The notes under the pieces were generated by a model. It made no database searches, had not been told where the DNA came from, and saw only the letters and a list, made by a program, of their open reading frames with translations. Of a stretch of 35,116 nucleotides of DNA, positions 24,879 to 33,493 are shown one piece after another (the stretch's first letter is position 1; the number at the start of each line of letters is the position of its first letter). The position numbers were made by a program, and so were the translations under genes. Source of the stretch: an uncultured Mailhella sp. (lineage in GTDB: Bacteria; Desulfobacterota; Desulfovibrionia; Desulfovibrionales; Desulfovibrionaceae); contig CAJTSU010000007.1 in NCBI GenBank assembly GCA_910579055.1, positions 11,778 through 46,893 of the forward strand, given 5' to 3'.

Positions 24879-24920
24879 CCCGGGAGAGCAGAGAGCATCC
24901 TTGCCTCGCTCTGCTCCGGG
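24879..24920. other. Bulged inverted repeat downstream of dpaL
   Basis: CCCGG-GAG-AGCAGAG (24879-24893) can pair with CTCTGCTCCGGG (24909-24920), leaving a 3-nt bulge and a 15-nt loop. It has no T-run, so its role is unknown. It stands at the GC-rich edge of an AT-rich stretch (24925-25138) holding the promoter of the next gene. Confidence 0.35.
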
Positions 24921-25050
24921 AGCATGGTGAAGTCAATATGCTCTCATACTGAAACTGCACAACAACATCCTGTTTTTTTTATCTGTTTGTTCACATTGCC
25001 AGCTTCCGAAAGGCACAGTTTTTTCGATGGTATTCTTCAAAAATATACGT

Positions 25051-25080
25051 TTGATAAAAAAAACACATTTCTCATATAAC
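25051..25080 (+). promoter_or_regulatory. Sigma-70 promoter for the AprA-like flavoprotein gene
   Basis: TTGATA (25051-25056), an 18-base spacer containing an A-run, and TATAAC (25075-25080). Transcription would start near 25087, leaving a 50-base leader. The surrounding 200 bases are markedly AT-rich for this window. Confidence 0.65.
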
Positions 25081-25138
25081 AGCTGCAAACAGACAGATAC
25101 TTTTACTGTCATACTTTTCACCATACGAGAGGTTTCTC

Positions 25139-26821
25139 ATGACAATGGAATCAGAACATGCAGAAATCACACATGAAACTGATGTTCTCGTTCTTGGTTC
25201 CGGTGCTGCCGGATGCGGCGCGGCCATGGCCGCGGCCGAACAGGGCGTGCGGACATTGATGGTGGATCGGGGGCTGCTGGAAAGCTCCGGTTCACTCGGC
25301 GGCGGCAATGATCATTTTCTTGCGATCATGCATACGGATGAGGCAACCGATTCGGAACACGCGATCGTCAGAACCTTCTGTTCGGGAGCAAGCGGGTATC
25401 GCCCTTCGCACATTCGCGAATGGGTATCTGTCATGCCGCGCATGATACAACTTCTGGAAAGTCTCGGCATTGAACTCATACGCAACTCTGACGGTTCCTA
25501 TTACCGCACGACTGGGTTCGGCCATCCCGGCGCATGGTTTATCAACATCAAAAACGGTCAGTTCATAAAACGCCGTCTTGGACGTCATATTCGACAGATG
25601 GGTGTGGAAGTGATCGACCATGTCATGATCACCAGGCTCATCACCGACGGCGGCAGGGTCACGGGCGCGGCGGGTTTTAATGTGCTGGACGGCTCATTTC
25701 ATATTTTCCGGGCCAGATCCGTTGTTCTGGCGTTCGGCTATTCCACGGGACGCGTCAGCACGAACTCCACGGGCAACCCGTACAATATTCAGCACTACCC
25801 GTACAACACAGGCAGTCAGTATGTGCTTCCCTACCAGGCCGGGGCCGCAATTCTCGGTCTGGATGTCCGACAGGCCGCCTCACTGTGCCCCAAGAGTTTC
25901 GGGTGCCCCGGCATGAACGGTATTGCCGGCTCCGGCTCAAAAGCCGTCAATGCGCATGGCGAAAAATACATGTACAAGTATCATCCCATGGAGGAACAGG
26001 GGCCGCGCCATCTTCTGTCCATGGGTACCCATATTGAGCTTACCGAGGGCAGCGGGCCTCCCTTCTACATGGACATGCGCCACCTTGAGCCTTCCCTGCG
26101 CCGCCGCCTGCAATATCATCTCATGCCGGGCGACAAATCCACCTGGCTTGAATACTGCGCCCAGCGAGGGGTGGATTTTGAAAAACGCCCCATGGAAGTC
26201 GAACTTTCCGATCTTGACTTCAGCGGTCTGGTTCAGGCGGATGACGAATTTTCCTCCACCATGCCGGGGCTGTTTGTCGGCAGCATGTTCGGATTCTTTT
26301 CCGGCGCCATCTGCTGCGGCTTTGCGGCGGGAAGGCACGCGGCGCGTCACGCCGCACAGCACGCCGACGCTCCCCTCCGCGCCGGCAGCGAACAGATGCT
26401 GCGGGAGGAAAAACACCGGGTTTTCCGCCCGCTCCATACCGCGCAGGGCCTGCATTTCCGCAAATTCGAAGACGCCATCCGACAGGTCATGTCCTATTAC
26501 ATGGGCTTTGTACGCAATGAGGAAGGCGTGAAGCTGGCCGCACAGCGCCTTGAATACATCGGGGAACATGCCGATTCCATTACGGCCCGCAATCTGCATG
26601 AGCTGACATCCGCCAATGAATCCCTGCATCTGCTGCAGGCATGCATGCTGAATACCAAAGCCACGCTGGAACGCAGGGAAAGCGGGCGCTCCGCCTACCG
26701 GCGTTCCGACTGCCCGGATGCGGACGCCTGGTATGACAACCGGATTCTGGTTACGCGGCAAAAAGACGGCCAACCCGAATTTTCCTGGCTTGTCTGGAAT
26801 CCCGACCTGCCCGCGGCCTGA
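25139..26821 (+). CDS. AprA-like FAD-dependent reductase/dehydrogenase
   Basis: A 560-residue soluble flavoprotein of the fumarate reductase/adenylylsulfate reductase alpha superfamily. The FAD-binding Rossmann motif is LGSGAAGCGAAMAAAEQG at about residues 19-36, and the flavin-proximal motif near the C-terminal third is STMPGLFVGSMFGFFSGAI followed by FAAGRHAA. The segment YPYNTGSQYVLPYQAGAAI matches the layout of AprA (W/Y-x-SGS-xY-x5-GA) more closely than that of FrdA. It lacks the heme or FMN modules of respiratory reductases and a signal peptide. The usual AprB ferredoxin partner is absent; instead the next gene encodes a GltD/ferredoxin fusion. The substrate is not evident, so it should not be named aprA. 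Start: GAGAGG 6 bases before ATG. Confidence 0.82.
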   Translation: MTMESEHAEITHETDVLVLGSGAAGCGAAMAAAEQGVRTLMVDRGLLESSGSLGGGNDHFLAIMHTDEATDSEHAIVRTFCSGASGYRPSHIREWVSVMPRMIQLLESLGIELIRNSDGSYYRTTGFGHPGAWFINIKNGQFIKRRLGRHIRQMGVEVIDHVMITRLITDGGRVTGAAGFNVLDGSFHIFRARSVVLAFGYSTGRVSTNSTGNPYNIQHYPYNTGSQYVLPYQAGAAILGLDVRQAASLCPKSFGCPGMNGIAGSGSKAVNAHGEKYMYKYHPMEEQGPRHLLSMGTHIELTEGSGPPFYMDMRHLEPSLRRRLQYHLMPGDKSTWLEYCAQRGVDFEKRPMEVELSDLDFSGLVQADDEFSSTMPGLFVGSMFGFFSGAICCGFAAGRHAARHAAQHADAPLRAGSEQMLREEKHRVFRPLHTAQGLHFRKFEDAIRQVMSYYMGFVRNEEGVKLAAQRLEYIGEHADSITARNLHELTSANESLHLLQACMLNTKATLERRESGRSAYRRSDCPDADAWYDNRILVTRQKDGQPEFSWLVWNPDLPAA

Positions 26822-26898
26822 CCGGATATCGCACCATCCTGCATGAAAAACGGCGCGTCCGCGGCCCTTTCACGAACATTTATCCAGAGGATACAGCC

Positions 26899-28572
26899 AT
26901 GCCTCCCGTATTCAGCAAACCCCTGATCCATCCCGTGATACAAGGTTCTTTCCCCTCCCGGCAAAAACGGACATCCCCCTGTGAACTGCGCTGCCCTGCG
27001 GGCAATCCCGTCCAGATACTGCATGCCTGCATTGAAAAAGGAGCGTTCTCCGAAGCGCTGCGCCGGCTCAAGGCGCGCAACCCCTTTCCGGCCGTTACCG
27101 GCCGGGTGTGCCCCCATCCCTGCGAGAGCGCCTGCAACCGCGCCTCCCATGACGAGGCGCTTGCCATTCATTCCCTGGAACGTCTGGCCGCCGACAGAGG
27201 CGGCAGGGTTGCCTTCCGCCCCGCCCCGGCCACGGGCAAAAGCGTGGGCATAGTGGGCGGAGGCCCGGCGGGACTGACCTGCGCGTGGTTCTGCGCGCTG
27301 TTCGGCCATCATGTCGTCGTGTACGAAGCGGCCCCCGTGGCGGGCGGCGTTCCGCGCCAGGGAGTGCCCGATTTCCGCCTGCCCAAGGATGCCGTGGATC
27401 GCGAGGTCGCCTCCGTCATGGAGCTTGGCGTCCGTATTCACACCAACGTCAACGTAGGGCAGGACATTTCCTGGGAGGAACTGGGGGCAAAACACCATGC
27501 GCGGGTCATTGCCGCCGGAGCATGGAAAGAACGCATCCTTGACATACCGGGGAAAGAATACCTGCGGCCGGCCCTGTCTTTCCTCAAGGAAACCGAACTG
27601 CGCCGTGAATCTCTGGCGGGCAAAAAGGTTCTTATTCTGGGCGGAGGCGGCGTGGCGCTGGACTGCGCCTTCACCGCCCGGAGGCTGAAGGCGCGGAGTG
27701 TTGCCCTGCTGTGCCTGGAAAACGCCGACGCCCTGCACGCTCCCGCCGAAGAAATCGAACAGGCCCGGCAGGAGGGGATAACCCTGCTGGGAAGCCGTCT
27801 GGCGCAAGGGGTCAGAAAGGAAGGCGCGGAATACGCCGTGGACTCTCTGACCGTGCGCAGCTTTTCTTTCGCGGAAAACGGCGCTCTTGAGGCTGACACG
27901 GATGCGGCCCCCCTCCCCCCGGTACGGGCCGATATCATTATCTCCGCAAGCGGCCTCCTGCCTGCCCTCGACTTTCTCGGCGGGCACGCGCCCGAAAAAA
28001 CGCCGCGCGGTTTCATCTCCGCCGGAGAATGGGGGGAAAGCTCCCTGCCCGGCATATTTGCCGCGGGTGACGCTACGAACGGCCCCTCCACCATTGCGGA
28101 AGCCATAGGCAGCGGACGCCGCTGTGCGCTGGGCATCCACCGTTTTCTCACGGGGATGGAAAACGTCCCGGATGTGACTATCGACGCCGAGGGCCGGCCG
28201 GTGTTCGCCCCGGCCCCGGAACATACCCCTGCCGCGCACATGGTGGACTTCGGCGAGATATACAACATCGCCTACCATGAACACGCGCCTCGCGCGAAAA
28301 GCCGCTCCGCCGGAGACACGCTGCCCTTTGCCGAACTTGACGGGGGACTTTCCGACGAGGACGGCATCAGGGAAAGCGCCCGCTGCCTGCATTGCGGCCA
28401 CTGCAACCAGTGCGGAAGCTGCGTGGAGGCCTGCCCCGGCCATATTCTCAGCGCCACGGACGACGGCCCGATCGTAAGCTACCCGGACGAATGCTGGCAC
28501 TGCGGCTGCTGCCGCCTGGCGTGCAGCACGGGCAGCATCTCTTACGAATTCCCGCTCAACATGCTGGTATGA
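26899..28572 (+). CDS. GltD-like NAD(P)H:acceptor oxidoreductase with C-terminal 2[4Fe-4S] ferredoxin
   Basis: A 557-residue electron-transfer protein. Residues 25-85 hold an Fe-S binding domain (Cys28, 32, 71, 75 and 79 in RCPAG and CPHPCESACN). The FAD site is VGIVGGGPAG at 116-125 and the dinucleotide site LGGGGVALD at 247-255. The second strand ends in LCLE (271-274) rather than the Arg-Arg of NADPH-using GltD, suggesting NADH. The C-terminus carries two ferredoxin sets, Cys502/505/508/512 and Cys532/535/538/542, plus extra cysteines at 496, 499 and 537. It probably passes electrons between NADH and the flavoprotein encoded 77 bases upstream. AGAGGA lies about 9 bases before ATG. Its end overlaps the convergent LysR gene by 31 bases. 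Confidence 0.88.
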   Translation: MPPVFSKPLIHPVIQGSFPSRQKRTSPCELRCPAGNPVQILHACIEKGAFSEALRRLKARNPFPAVTGRVCPHPCESACNRASHDEALAIHSLERLAADRGGRVAFRPAPATGKSVGIVGGGPAGLTCAWFCALFGHHVVVYEAAPVAGGVPRQGVPDFRLPKDAVDREVASVMELGVRIHTNVNVGQDISWEELGAKHHARVIAAGAWKERILDIPGKEYLRPALSFLKETELRRESLAGKKVLILGGGGVALDCAFTARRLKARSVALLCLENADALHAPAEEIEQARQEGITLLGSRLAQGVRKEGAEYAVDSLTVRSFSFAENGALEADTDAAPLPPVRADIIISASGLLPALDFLGGHAPEKTPRGFISAGEWGESSLPGIFAAGDATNGPSTIAEAIGSGRRCALGIHRFLTGMENVPDVTIDAEGRPVFAPAPEHTPAAHMVDFGEIYNIAYHEHAPRAKSRSAGDTLPFAELDGGLSDEDGIRESARCLHCGHCNQCGSCVEACPGHILSATDDGPIVSYPDECWHCGCCRLACSTGSISYEFPLNMLV

Positions 28573-29507
28573 TTACCCCTGTCTTCATTGCCCTGAAACA
28601 GGGAAAGAATTTCCCGGCTCAGCACCGTCGCCGCGGCTCCGAGACGACGATGCCTGCGGGCAAGAAGAAAGTACTGAAGATTCTCAAGCAGATGGGAAAG
28701 CGGATATGCCGCGACATGACGGTCATATTCGGGGAAGGTTTTCAGCGTCAGTTCGTCCATGATGGCGCATACTGATCCTCTGGCGATATACTGGAGCACA
28801 AGCTGGTACTGATTGACCGTCATGGCCGTTCTGCCGGTCAGACCTTTCAGATGTTCGGCGGTCAGCCAGGGCGAATAGACCTCCTTCCTGTCGTTCCCCA
28901 TATACATGACAAACGGAAGCTCCCGCAGTTCTTCGGGCAGAGGGGCCGGGGAAAGGTGAAAACGGTGTTTTTTGGGCGCAACCAGCACGAACGGCGTGGA
29001 GCAGAGCGGCGTGACATTGAAACGCTCCGGCTTCTGCCCAACGGCAACCAGGCCGAAATCAGAAATCCCGTTTTCAATATCGTCAATGGCTTCAAGAGGA
29101 CGGCAGGCTCTCAAGGTCACATGCACCCTGGGATTCTCCCGCATGAACCGGCTGAGCAGCCTTGAGAACATGTCCTGCCCGATAATCGGCATTGAACCGG
29201 AAATGCCGACCTTTCCGTTCAACTCGTCACAGGAGGCGGAAATACCTTCCTCCAGCTCGTCGAGCAGCTCAAAGGCCACAATTGTCCAATCCAGAAGGCG
29301 CACCCCCTGCGGCGTGATTTTCAATCGGTTGTTGATGCGGTCAAACAGCGAAACATTCAACTGCCGCTCAAGGCACTGTATCTGATATGACACGGAAGAC
29401 TGACTTCTGTTCATTTTTCTTGCAGCCCTGGTAATGCTCCCCGTTCTGGCGACATAGTAAAAGCCGCGTATCCACTGGAGAAAGTCACCGTTGAACTCTT
29501 CAATCAT
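28542..29507 (-). CDS. LysR-family transcriptional regulator
   Basis: A 321-residue LysR regulator with the N-terminal winged helix-turn-helix at residues 12-70 (GSITRAARKMNRSQSSVSYQ is the recognition unit) and a periplasmic-binding-like effector domain at about 95-300. The start at 29507 has AGGAG 7 bases upstream; a longer frame would add a run of hydrophobic residues with no homology. It faces the TAXI transporter gene across 120 bases, the usual arrangement for a regulator of a divergent transporter, and its 3' end overlaps the reductase gene. It probably senses the transported substrate or a derivative. The divergent region has the AT palindrome TATTAATA near 29535, a possible part of its operator. 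Confidence 0.9.
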   Translation of the reverse strand: MIEEFNGDFLQWIRGFYYVARTGSITRAARKMNRSQSSVSYQIQCLERQLNVSLFDRINNRLKITPQGVRLLDWTIVAFELLDELEEGISASCDELNGKVGISGSMPIIGQDMFSRLLSRFMRENPRVHVTLRACRPLEAIDDIENGISDFGLVAVGQKPERFNVTPLCSTPFVLVAPKKHRFHLSPAPLPEELRELPFVMYMGNDRKEVYSPWLTAEHLKGLTGRTAMTVNQYQLVLQYIARGSVCAIMDELTLKTFPEYDRHVAAYPLSHLLENLQYFLLARRHRRLGAAATVLSREILSLFQGNEDRGNHTSMLSGNS

Positions 29508-29627
29508 AATACACTCCTGAACGGTATTCATGTTATTAATATAGTACAAAAGGAGGAGAGAAGAAATCATTATCATACTGTCCCGAATGAGTCCAATCCA
29601 AACCACTACATTTAAAAGGATCAGTAC
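29508..29627. promoter_or_regulatory. Divergent control region of lysR and the TAXI transporter
   Basis: These 120 AT-rich bases separate two divergent genes. TATTAATA near 29535 and TATAGTAC beside it lie where LysR proteins usually bind. The transporter has AAGGA 7 bases before its ATG. No pair of -35/-10 boxes stands out, which fits activator-dependent promoters. Confidence 0.5.
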
Positions 29628-30623
29628 ATGAACATGATGAAAAGTATCAGGCTTGCAGCAGGATTATTGCTGTTTTCATCAATCGCGAATCCCGTCCATG
29701 CCGCGAGTTCCACCATTGAGATAGAAGCAGGAATGTTCGGAGGCACTCTTTACAATTTGTCCTATGCATTATCTGAAGTGTTCAAAACAGATCATCCCGA
29801 CATCAGGCTGGTGCCGGTGGAAACCACCGGCAATGCCGCCGGCATTGTCAAGGCTTCGGCATCCCCGGCCGACAGGTTGGTGGCGGGCAGCGCGCTTCCC
29901 CTCCAGGAAGCGGTTCAGGGTGTTTCGCCCTTTCCCAGAACATTTGAAAACTTCCGCTTTGTCGCCGGCGCATGCGTGCATGCGGAAACGCTGATTACCC
30001 TTGATCCGCAAATCAGGACTCTGGCCGACCTTTCCGGCAAGCGCATCGGGCTTGGCCCCCAGCCCAGCATGCAGGGGCGTACCATGTGGTCCATCATGCG
30101 CGATTCCATTCCGGGTTCCGACAAGATGAAACCTTTCTGGATGAACTGGTCCAGCCTCAAGGACAGCATGATTGACGGCAGCCTTGACTGCATGGTGCTC
30201 GGCGTGGGGATCATTCCCGACGGCCCGTGGCAGCCTGTCTCCGTCTATGCCGAAATCGTGGCTTCGCGCGGCAACCCGCACCTGATCCCCTTTACCCGGG
30301 AAAAGCTGGCCGAAGCCGCCTCACGGGACGGCTTCATTTATCCGCCCCTCGAAATTCCGGCCGGAGCCATCGCTCCGGGCGTACCGGCCGAACCTGCGCT
30401 GGCATGGTCCGAGCAGCTCGGCTTTTACGCCTTTGAGGAATTTCCGGACGATGTCGCGTATGCCGTTTTCAAGACACTGTATGAAAACGGTTCCGCTCTG
30501 ACGAAATACACTCCCGACGCCCGCGGCACCGCTCCGGAAACGGTACTGCCTCCCAAGGAGCTTCCGGACGCCCTCATTCATCCCGGCACGCTCAGGTACC
30601 TGAAGGAAAAAGGACTGCGCTGA
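29628..30623 (+). CDS. TAXI-family TRAP transporter substrate-binding protein
   Basis: A 331-residue periplasmic protein. It has a signal peptide (residues 1-25, MNMMKSIRLAAGLLLFSS, cleavage likely after PVHA). The family signature appears as EIEAGMFGGTLYNLSYALSE, then ETTGNAAGIVK, and the later segments SGKRIGLGPQPSMQGRTM and DGSLDCMVLGVG. TAXI proteins bind small organic acids or amino acids and hand them to a fused TRAP permease, driven by sodium or proton gradients. The ATG at 29628 has AAGGA at 29616. The following permease starts 72 bases downstream. Substrate unknown, but the co-regulated redox genes suggest an electron donor or acceptor. Confidence 0.9.
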   Translation: MNMMKSIRLAAGLLLFSSIANPVHAASSTIEIEAGMFGGTLYNLSYALSEVFKTDHPDIRLVPVETTGNAAGIVKASASPADRLVAGSALPLQEAVQGVSPFPRTFENFRFVAGACVHAETLITLDPQIRTLADLSGKRIGLGPQPSMQGRTMWSIMRDSIPGSDKMKPFWMNWSSLKDSMIDGSLDCMVLGVGIIPDGPWQPVSVYAEIVASRGNPHLIPFTREKLAEAASRDGFIYPPLEIPAGAIAPGVPAEPALAWSEQLGFYAFEEFPDDVAYAVFKTLYENGSALTKYTPDARGTAPETVLPPKELPDALIHPGTLRYLKEKGLR

Positions 30624-30695
30624 ACCGCCCGAAACGCGCCGGGGCCGTCAGGCTCCGGCGACGCCGGAAACCGCGGAACATCCACAGGAGCATCT

Positions 30696-32597
30696 ATGCA
30701 AAATCTTCTTGATCGCGGCTTGTCCCAACTCATCGTCATCCTGTCCATGTTCATGGTGACGTATCATCTCTTGTATACGCAGATTCTGCTGCTTGGCCCC
30801 ATCCAGCATCTCAATCTCCATTACATGCTGGCCCTGCTCATGGTGTTTCTCTACGCCATGCACAAGGCGGAAACTCCGCTTTCCCGCCGGACTGCCGGCG
30901 TTCTGGTTCTGCTTTCCGTCTACGCCACGGGATATGTCTTTCTTGAGTTTGAAGACCTTCAGATGCTGCGTGCCCCGGTGCTCATGCTGACCACTCAGGA
31001 TATGGTTGTCGGCACGCTGCTGGTGCTGCTCGGCCTTGAGGCCTCGCGGCGCGCCTTTGGCCCGGTTTTCCCCTGTGTGGCTCTGTGCTTTATTCTTTAC
31101 GCCCTGTTCGGGCATCATCTGAGCGGGGTACTCGCCGCGCCCAGGCTGGATATTCAGGATGTCCTCGTCAGCTTCTGCATGGGGCTGGACAACGGCATTT
31201 ACGGCTCTTCCCTCGCCATCAGCGCGAACTACATCTTCCTCTTTGTGGTGTTCGGCAGTGTCCTCGGCGTCACCGGAGCATCCACCTTCTTCAACCAGGT
31301 CGGATATCTGGCCGGACGACGCATGGCCGGAGGCCCGGCCATCTCTTCGGTCATTTCTTCCGCCCTCATGGGTTCCATCACCGGGAGCGCCATGGCCAAC
31401 GTCGCCACAACAGGTTCTTTCACCATTCCGCTCATGAAAAAGGCCGGGTATCACCCCTATCAGGCCGGCGCGATTGAGGCGGCCGCATCCACCGGCGGCC
31501 AGATCATGCCGCCCATCATGGGCGCGACGGCATTTGTCCTGGCGGAAATGGTCCAGCGCCCCTATGCCGACGTTATGGTCGCCGGATTTCTTCCCGCTGT
31601 GCTTTACTTCTATTCCGTGGGCGTTTATGCACAGCTTCAGGCAAAAAAACTCCGGATCGACGCTTCCAATCTCAAGGTTGACTTCAATCTGCGCAATTTC
31701 CTGTGGGAAGCGCCGGTCTTTGTGCTCCCTCTGGTTATCATCACCGTCATCCTGCTGCTCGGCTACACGCCCATGTTCACCATCTTCTGGGCGCTGATCG
31801 CCCTGCTCGCGCTCAATGTCGCCGATATCCGGCGCAAGGGCGACTGGTCCCTGCTCCGCCGTATTGTCCCCGCGCTGGTGGACGGCGCGGTGACGGGCGC
31901 GAAAATCGGCGTGACCTGCGCCGTGCTCGGCCCCATCATCTCCACCATGACCAAAACCATGCTGGGCGTCAAAATTCCTTCCGTCATCGCCCTGTGGTGT
32001 CACGGCAGCGTGTTCCTCGCTCTGGTGCTTACCGCGCTGGTATGCATCATTCTGGGCTGCGGACTCCCCACGCTGGCCGCCTATCTTATTGTTTCCCTGG
32101 TGGGCGTGCCCACGCTGACCAATCTGGGCGTGGATCGTTTCGCGGCCCACATGTTTGTTTTTGTCTTCGCGGTGTTCTCCTGCATTACTCCCCCCATCGC
32201 CACATCCGCCGTCCCGGCCGCAGGCATAGCGGGCGCCGGATACATGCGAACAGCCCTGGAATCCTCAAAAGTGGGCTGCGTGGGCTTTCTCATCCCCTTC
32301 CTCGTGGTCTTCTGCCCGAATATCCTCATTGTTGCCGCCCCCGACAGCGGATTGATCATTCTCGGCTACTTCCTGACCGCAGTTGCGGCCGTCACGCTGT
32401 TCGGCGTCTTTGTCGTGGGCTATGGCGCCAGGGAGCTTTCAGGACTGGAACGCACGTTCGCCGGAGGAGCCTGCGCGGCGCTGATATGGACGCTCTTTTC
32501 CTTCAATCCTCTTGTCTTCGGCGCGGGCCTGGCGCTCTTTGCCCTGCTGGTCATTTCCCAGCGCCGCAAAATCCGGCTTGATCCTCATGCGGCCTGA
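30696..32597 (+). CDS. TRAP transporter permease, fused small and large subunits
   Basis: A 633-residue inner-membrane protein with about 17 hydrophobic segments, the length of a fused 4-TM (DctQ-like) plus 12-TM (DctM-like) permease, as is usual for TAXI systems. The large-subunit signatures are clear: GSVLGVTGASTFFNQ, SSALMGSITGSAMANVATTG, FTIPLMKKAGYHPYQAGAIE, AAASTGGQIMPPIMGATAF, LGCGLPTLAAYLI and CITPPIATSA. It starts with CAGGAG 6 bases before ATG and forms an operon with the binding protein. Low-similarity frames on the opposite strand (up to 500 codons) are artefacts of GC-rich codon use. Confidence 0.94.
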   Translation: MQNLLDRGLSQLIVILSMFMVTYHLLYTQILLLGPIQHLNLHYMLALLMVFLYAMHKAETPLSRRTAGVLVLLSVYATGYVFLEFEDLQMLRAPVLMLTTQDMVVGTLLVLLGLEASRRAFGPVFPCVALCFILYALFGHHLSGVLAAPRLDIQDVLVSFCMGLDNGIYGSSLAISANYIFLFVVFGSVLGVTGASTFFNQVGYLAGRRMAGGPAISSVISSALMGSITGSAMANVATTGSFTIPLMKKAGYHPYQAGAIEAAASTGGQIMPPIMGATAFVLAEMVQRPYADVMVAGFLPAVLYFYSVGVYAQLQAKKLRIDASNLKVDFNLRNFLWEAPVFVLPLVIITVILLLGYTPMFTIFWALIALLALNVADIRRKGDWSLLRRIVPALVDGAVTGAKIGVTCAVLGPIISTMTKTMLGVKIPSVIALWCHGSVFLALVLTALVCIILGCGLPTLAAYLIVSLVGVPTLTNLGVDRFAAHMFVFVFAVFSCITPPIATSAVPAAGIAGAGYMRTALESSKVGCVGFLIPFLVVFCPNILIVAAPDSGLIILGYFLTAVAAVTLFGVFVVGYGARELSGLERTFAGGACAALIWTLFSFNPLVFGAGLALFALLVISQRRKIRLDPHAA

Positions 32598-32607
32598 TGC
32601 GTTCCCC

Positions 32608-32628
32608 TCCCGCCCGATCCGGGCGGGA
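32608..32628 (+). terminator. Hairpin after the TRAP permease gene
   Basis: TCCCGCCCG (32608-32616) and CGGGCGGGA (32620-32628) form a perfect 9-bp stem with a 3-nt loop, 11 bases after the permease stop. Downstream there is only CTTT, so it may be a weak terminator or an mRNA stability element. Confidence 0.5.
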
Positions 32629-32721
32629 CAGGCCTTTCCGCGCCGGAACCATCAGCCCGGCCCAACCGCTTTCCGCGACATGAACACGCAAAATCAGCCT
32701 GTATCGTACAAGGAGACTGCC

Positions 32722-33408
32722 ATGTTTTTTCCCCTCGGGCCGCTGGTCAACGCGGCGGCCGTCATCGCTGGAGGCCTGATCGGGCTGGCGCTCGGCGCGC
32801 GTCTGCCCGAACGCATGCGCACCATCGTGTTTCAGGGGCTGGGGCTGTGCACGATGGTCATCGGCATGCAAATGACCTTTAAAACCGCTTCGCCCGTCAT
32901 GCTGATCTTCAGCATCCTGCTCGGAGGCCTGTGCGGCGAGGCCATAAGGCTGGAAGAACGCTTCATGCGGCTGAGCGACAGCCTCAAGGGCAGGCTGCGT
33001 TCCGACAACCCCCTGTTCACGGAAGGGCTGGTCAACGCTGCCGTGCTGTTCTGCATCGGGGCCATGTCCTTCCTCGGCTCGTTTGACGAAGGACTGCGCG
33101 GAGACAGAACCCTGGTCTATTCCAAGTCCGTCATGGACGGGTTTTCGGCCATAGCCCTGGCCTCCGCCTACGGTTCGGGCGTTCCGCTCGCGGCTGTTCC
33201 TCTGCTGCTGTATCAGGGGCTGCTGGTGCTTTTCGCCGGGCTGATCCAGCCCTGGATCGGCCCTGCGGCGCTCAATGAAATCACGGCTCTCGGCGGACTG
33301 ATGGTCATCGGCATCGGCCTGAACCTGCTCAACCTCACGCAGATACGGCTCACCAACATGCTGCCCGCTCTTCCGATGGTCGCCGTGCTGGCCTGGTTGT
33401 GCCTGTAA
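32722..33408 (+). CDS. DUF554 family membrane protein (YqgA/YdfK-like)
   Basis: A 228-residue inner-membrane protein with six or seven hydrophobic segments. The DUF554 pattern is present: GPLVNAAAVIAGGLIGLALG near the start, GLCTMVIGMQM, LLGGLCGEAIRLEE, FCIGAMSFLGSFDEGL, and SKSVMDGFSAIALASAYGSGV. The C-terminus GIGLNLLNLTQIRLTNMLPA is the family end. The function of DUF554 is unknown; a transporter role has been suggested. The ATG at 32722 follows AAGGAG by 7 bases. It is in the same direction as the TAXI operon, with a hairpin between. A C-terminal fragment of a second member lies at 34978. Confidence 0.9.
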   Translation: MFFPLGPLVNAAAVIAGGLIGLALGARLPERMRTIVFQGLGLCTMVIGMQMTFKTASPVMLIFSILLGGLCGEAIRLEERFMRLSDSLKGRLRSDNPLFTEGLVNAAVLFCIGAMSFLGSFDEGLRGDRTLVYSKSVMDGFSAIALASAYGSGVPLAAVPLLLYQGLLVLFAGLIQPWIGPAALNEITALGGLMVIGIGLNLLNLTQIRLTNMLPALPMVAVLAWLCL

Positions 33409-33443
33409 ACAGGTTCAGTCCGCCTCCTCCCGCTGAAAAAGCG

Positions 33444-33471
33444 CGACAGCGTGGCTGCGGCCACGCTGTCG
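33444..33471 (-). terminator. Terminator between DUF554 gene and the convergent glycosyltransferase
   Basis: CGACAGCGTGGC (33444-33455) and GCCACGCTGTCG (33460-33471) form a perfect 12-bp stem with a 4-nt loop. On the minus strand it is followed by GCGC and five T, so it ends the glycosyltransferase transcript. It probably also stops plus-strand reading. Confidence 0.8.
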
Positions 33472-33493
33472 TTCGGCGAAGGGAACGGCCTTG

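Noticed and set aside
25139..26821. True adenylylsulfate reductase alpha subunit (aprA)
   Set aside because: AprB is missing next to it, the protein is shorter than AprA (about 660 residues) and the context is a transporter and GltD-like protein. Only superfamily similarity is claimed.
26695..28500. A 601-codon minus-strand open frame across the flavoprotein and GltD-like genes
   Set aside because: It spans parts of two well-supported plus-strand genes and has no domain or start signal.
30648..32150. A 500-codon open frame on the minus strand, opposite the TRAP permease
   Set aside because: The composition is rich in His, Gly, Asp and Glu, as an antisense frame of a hydrophobic GC-rich gene would be. 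There is no homology or ribosome binding site, and the permease on the other strand is certain.
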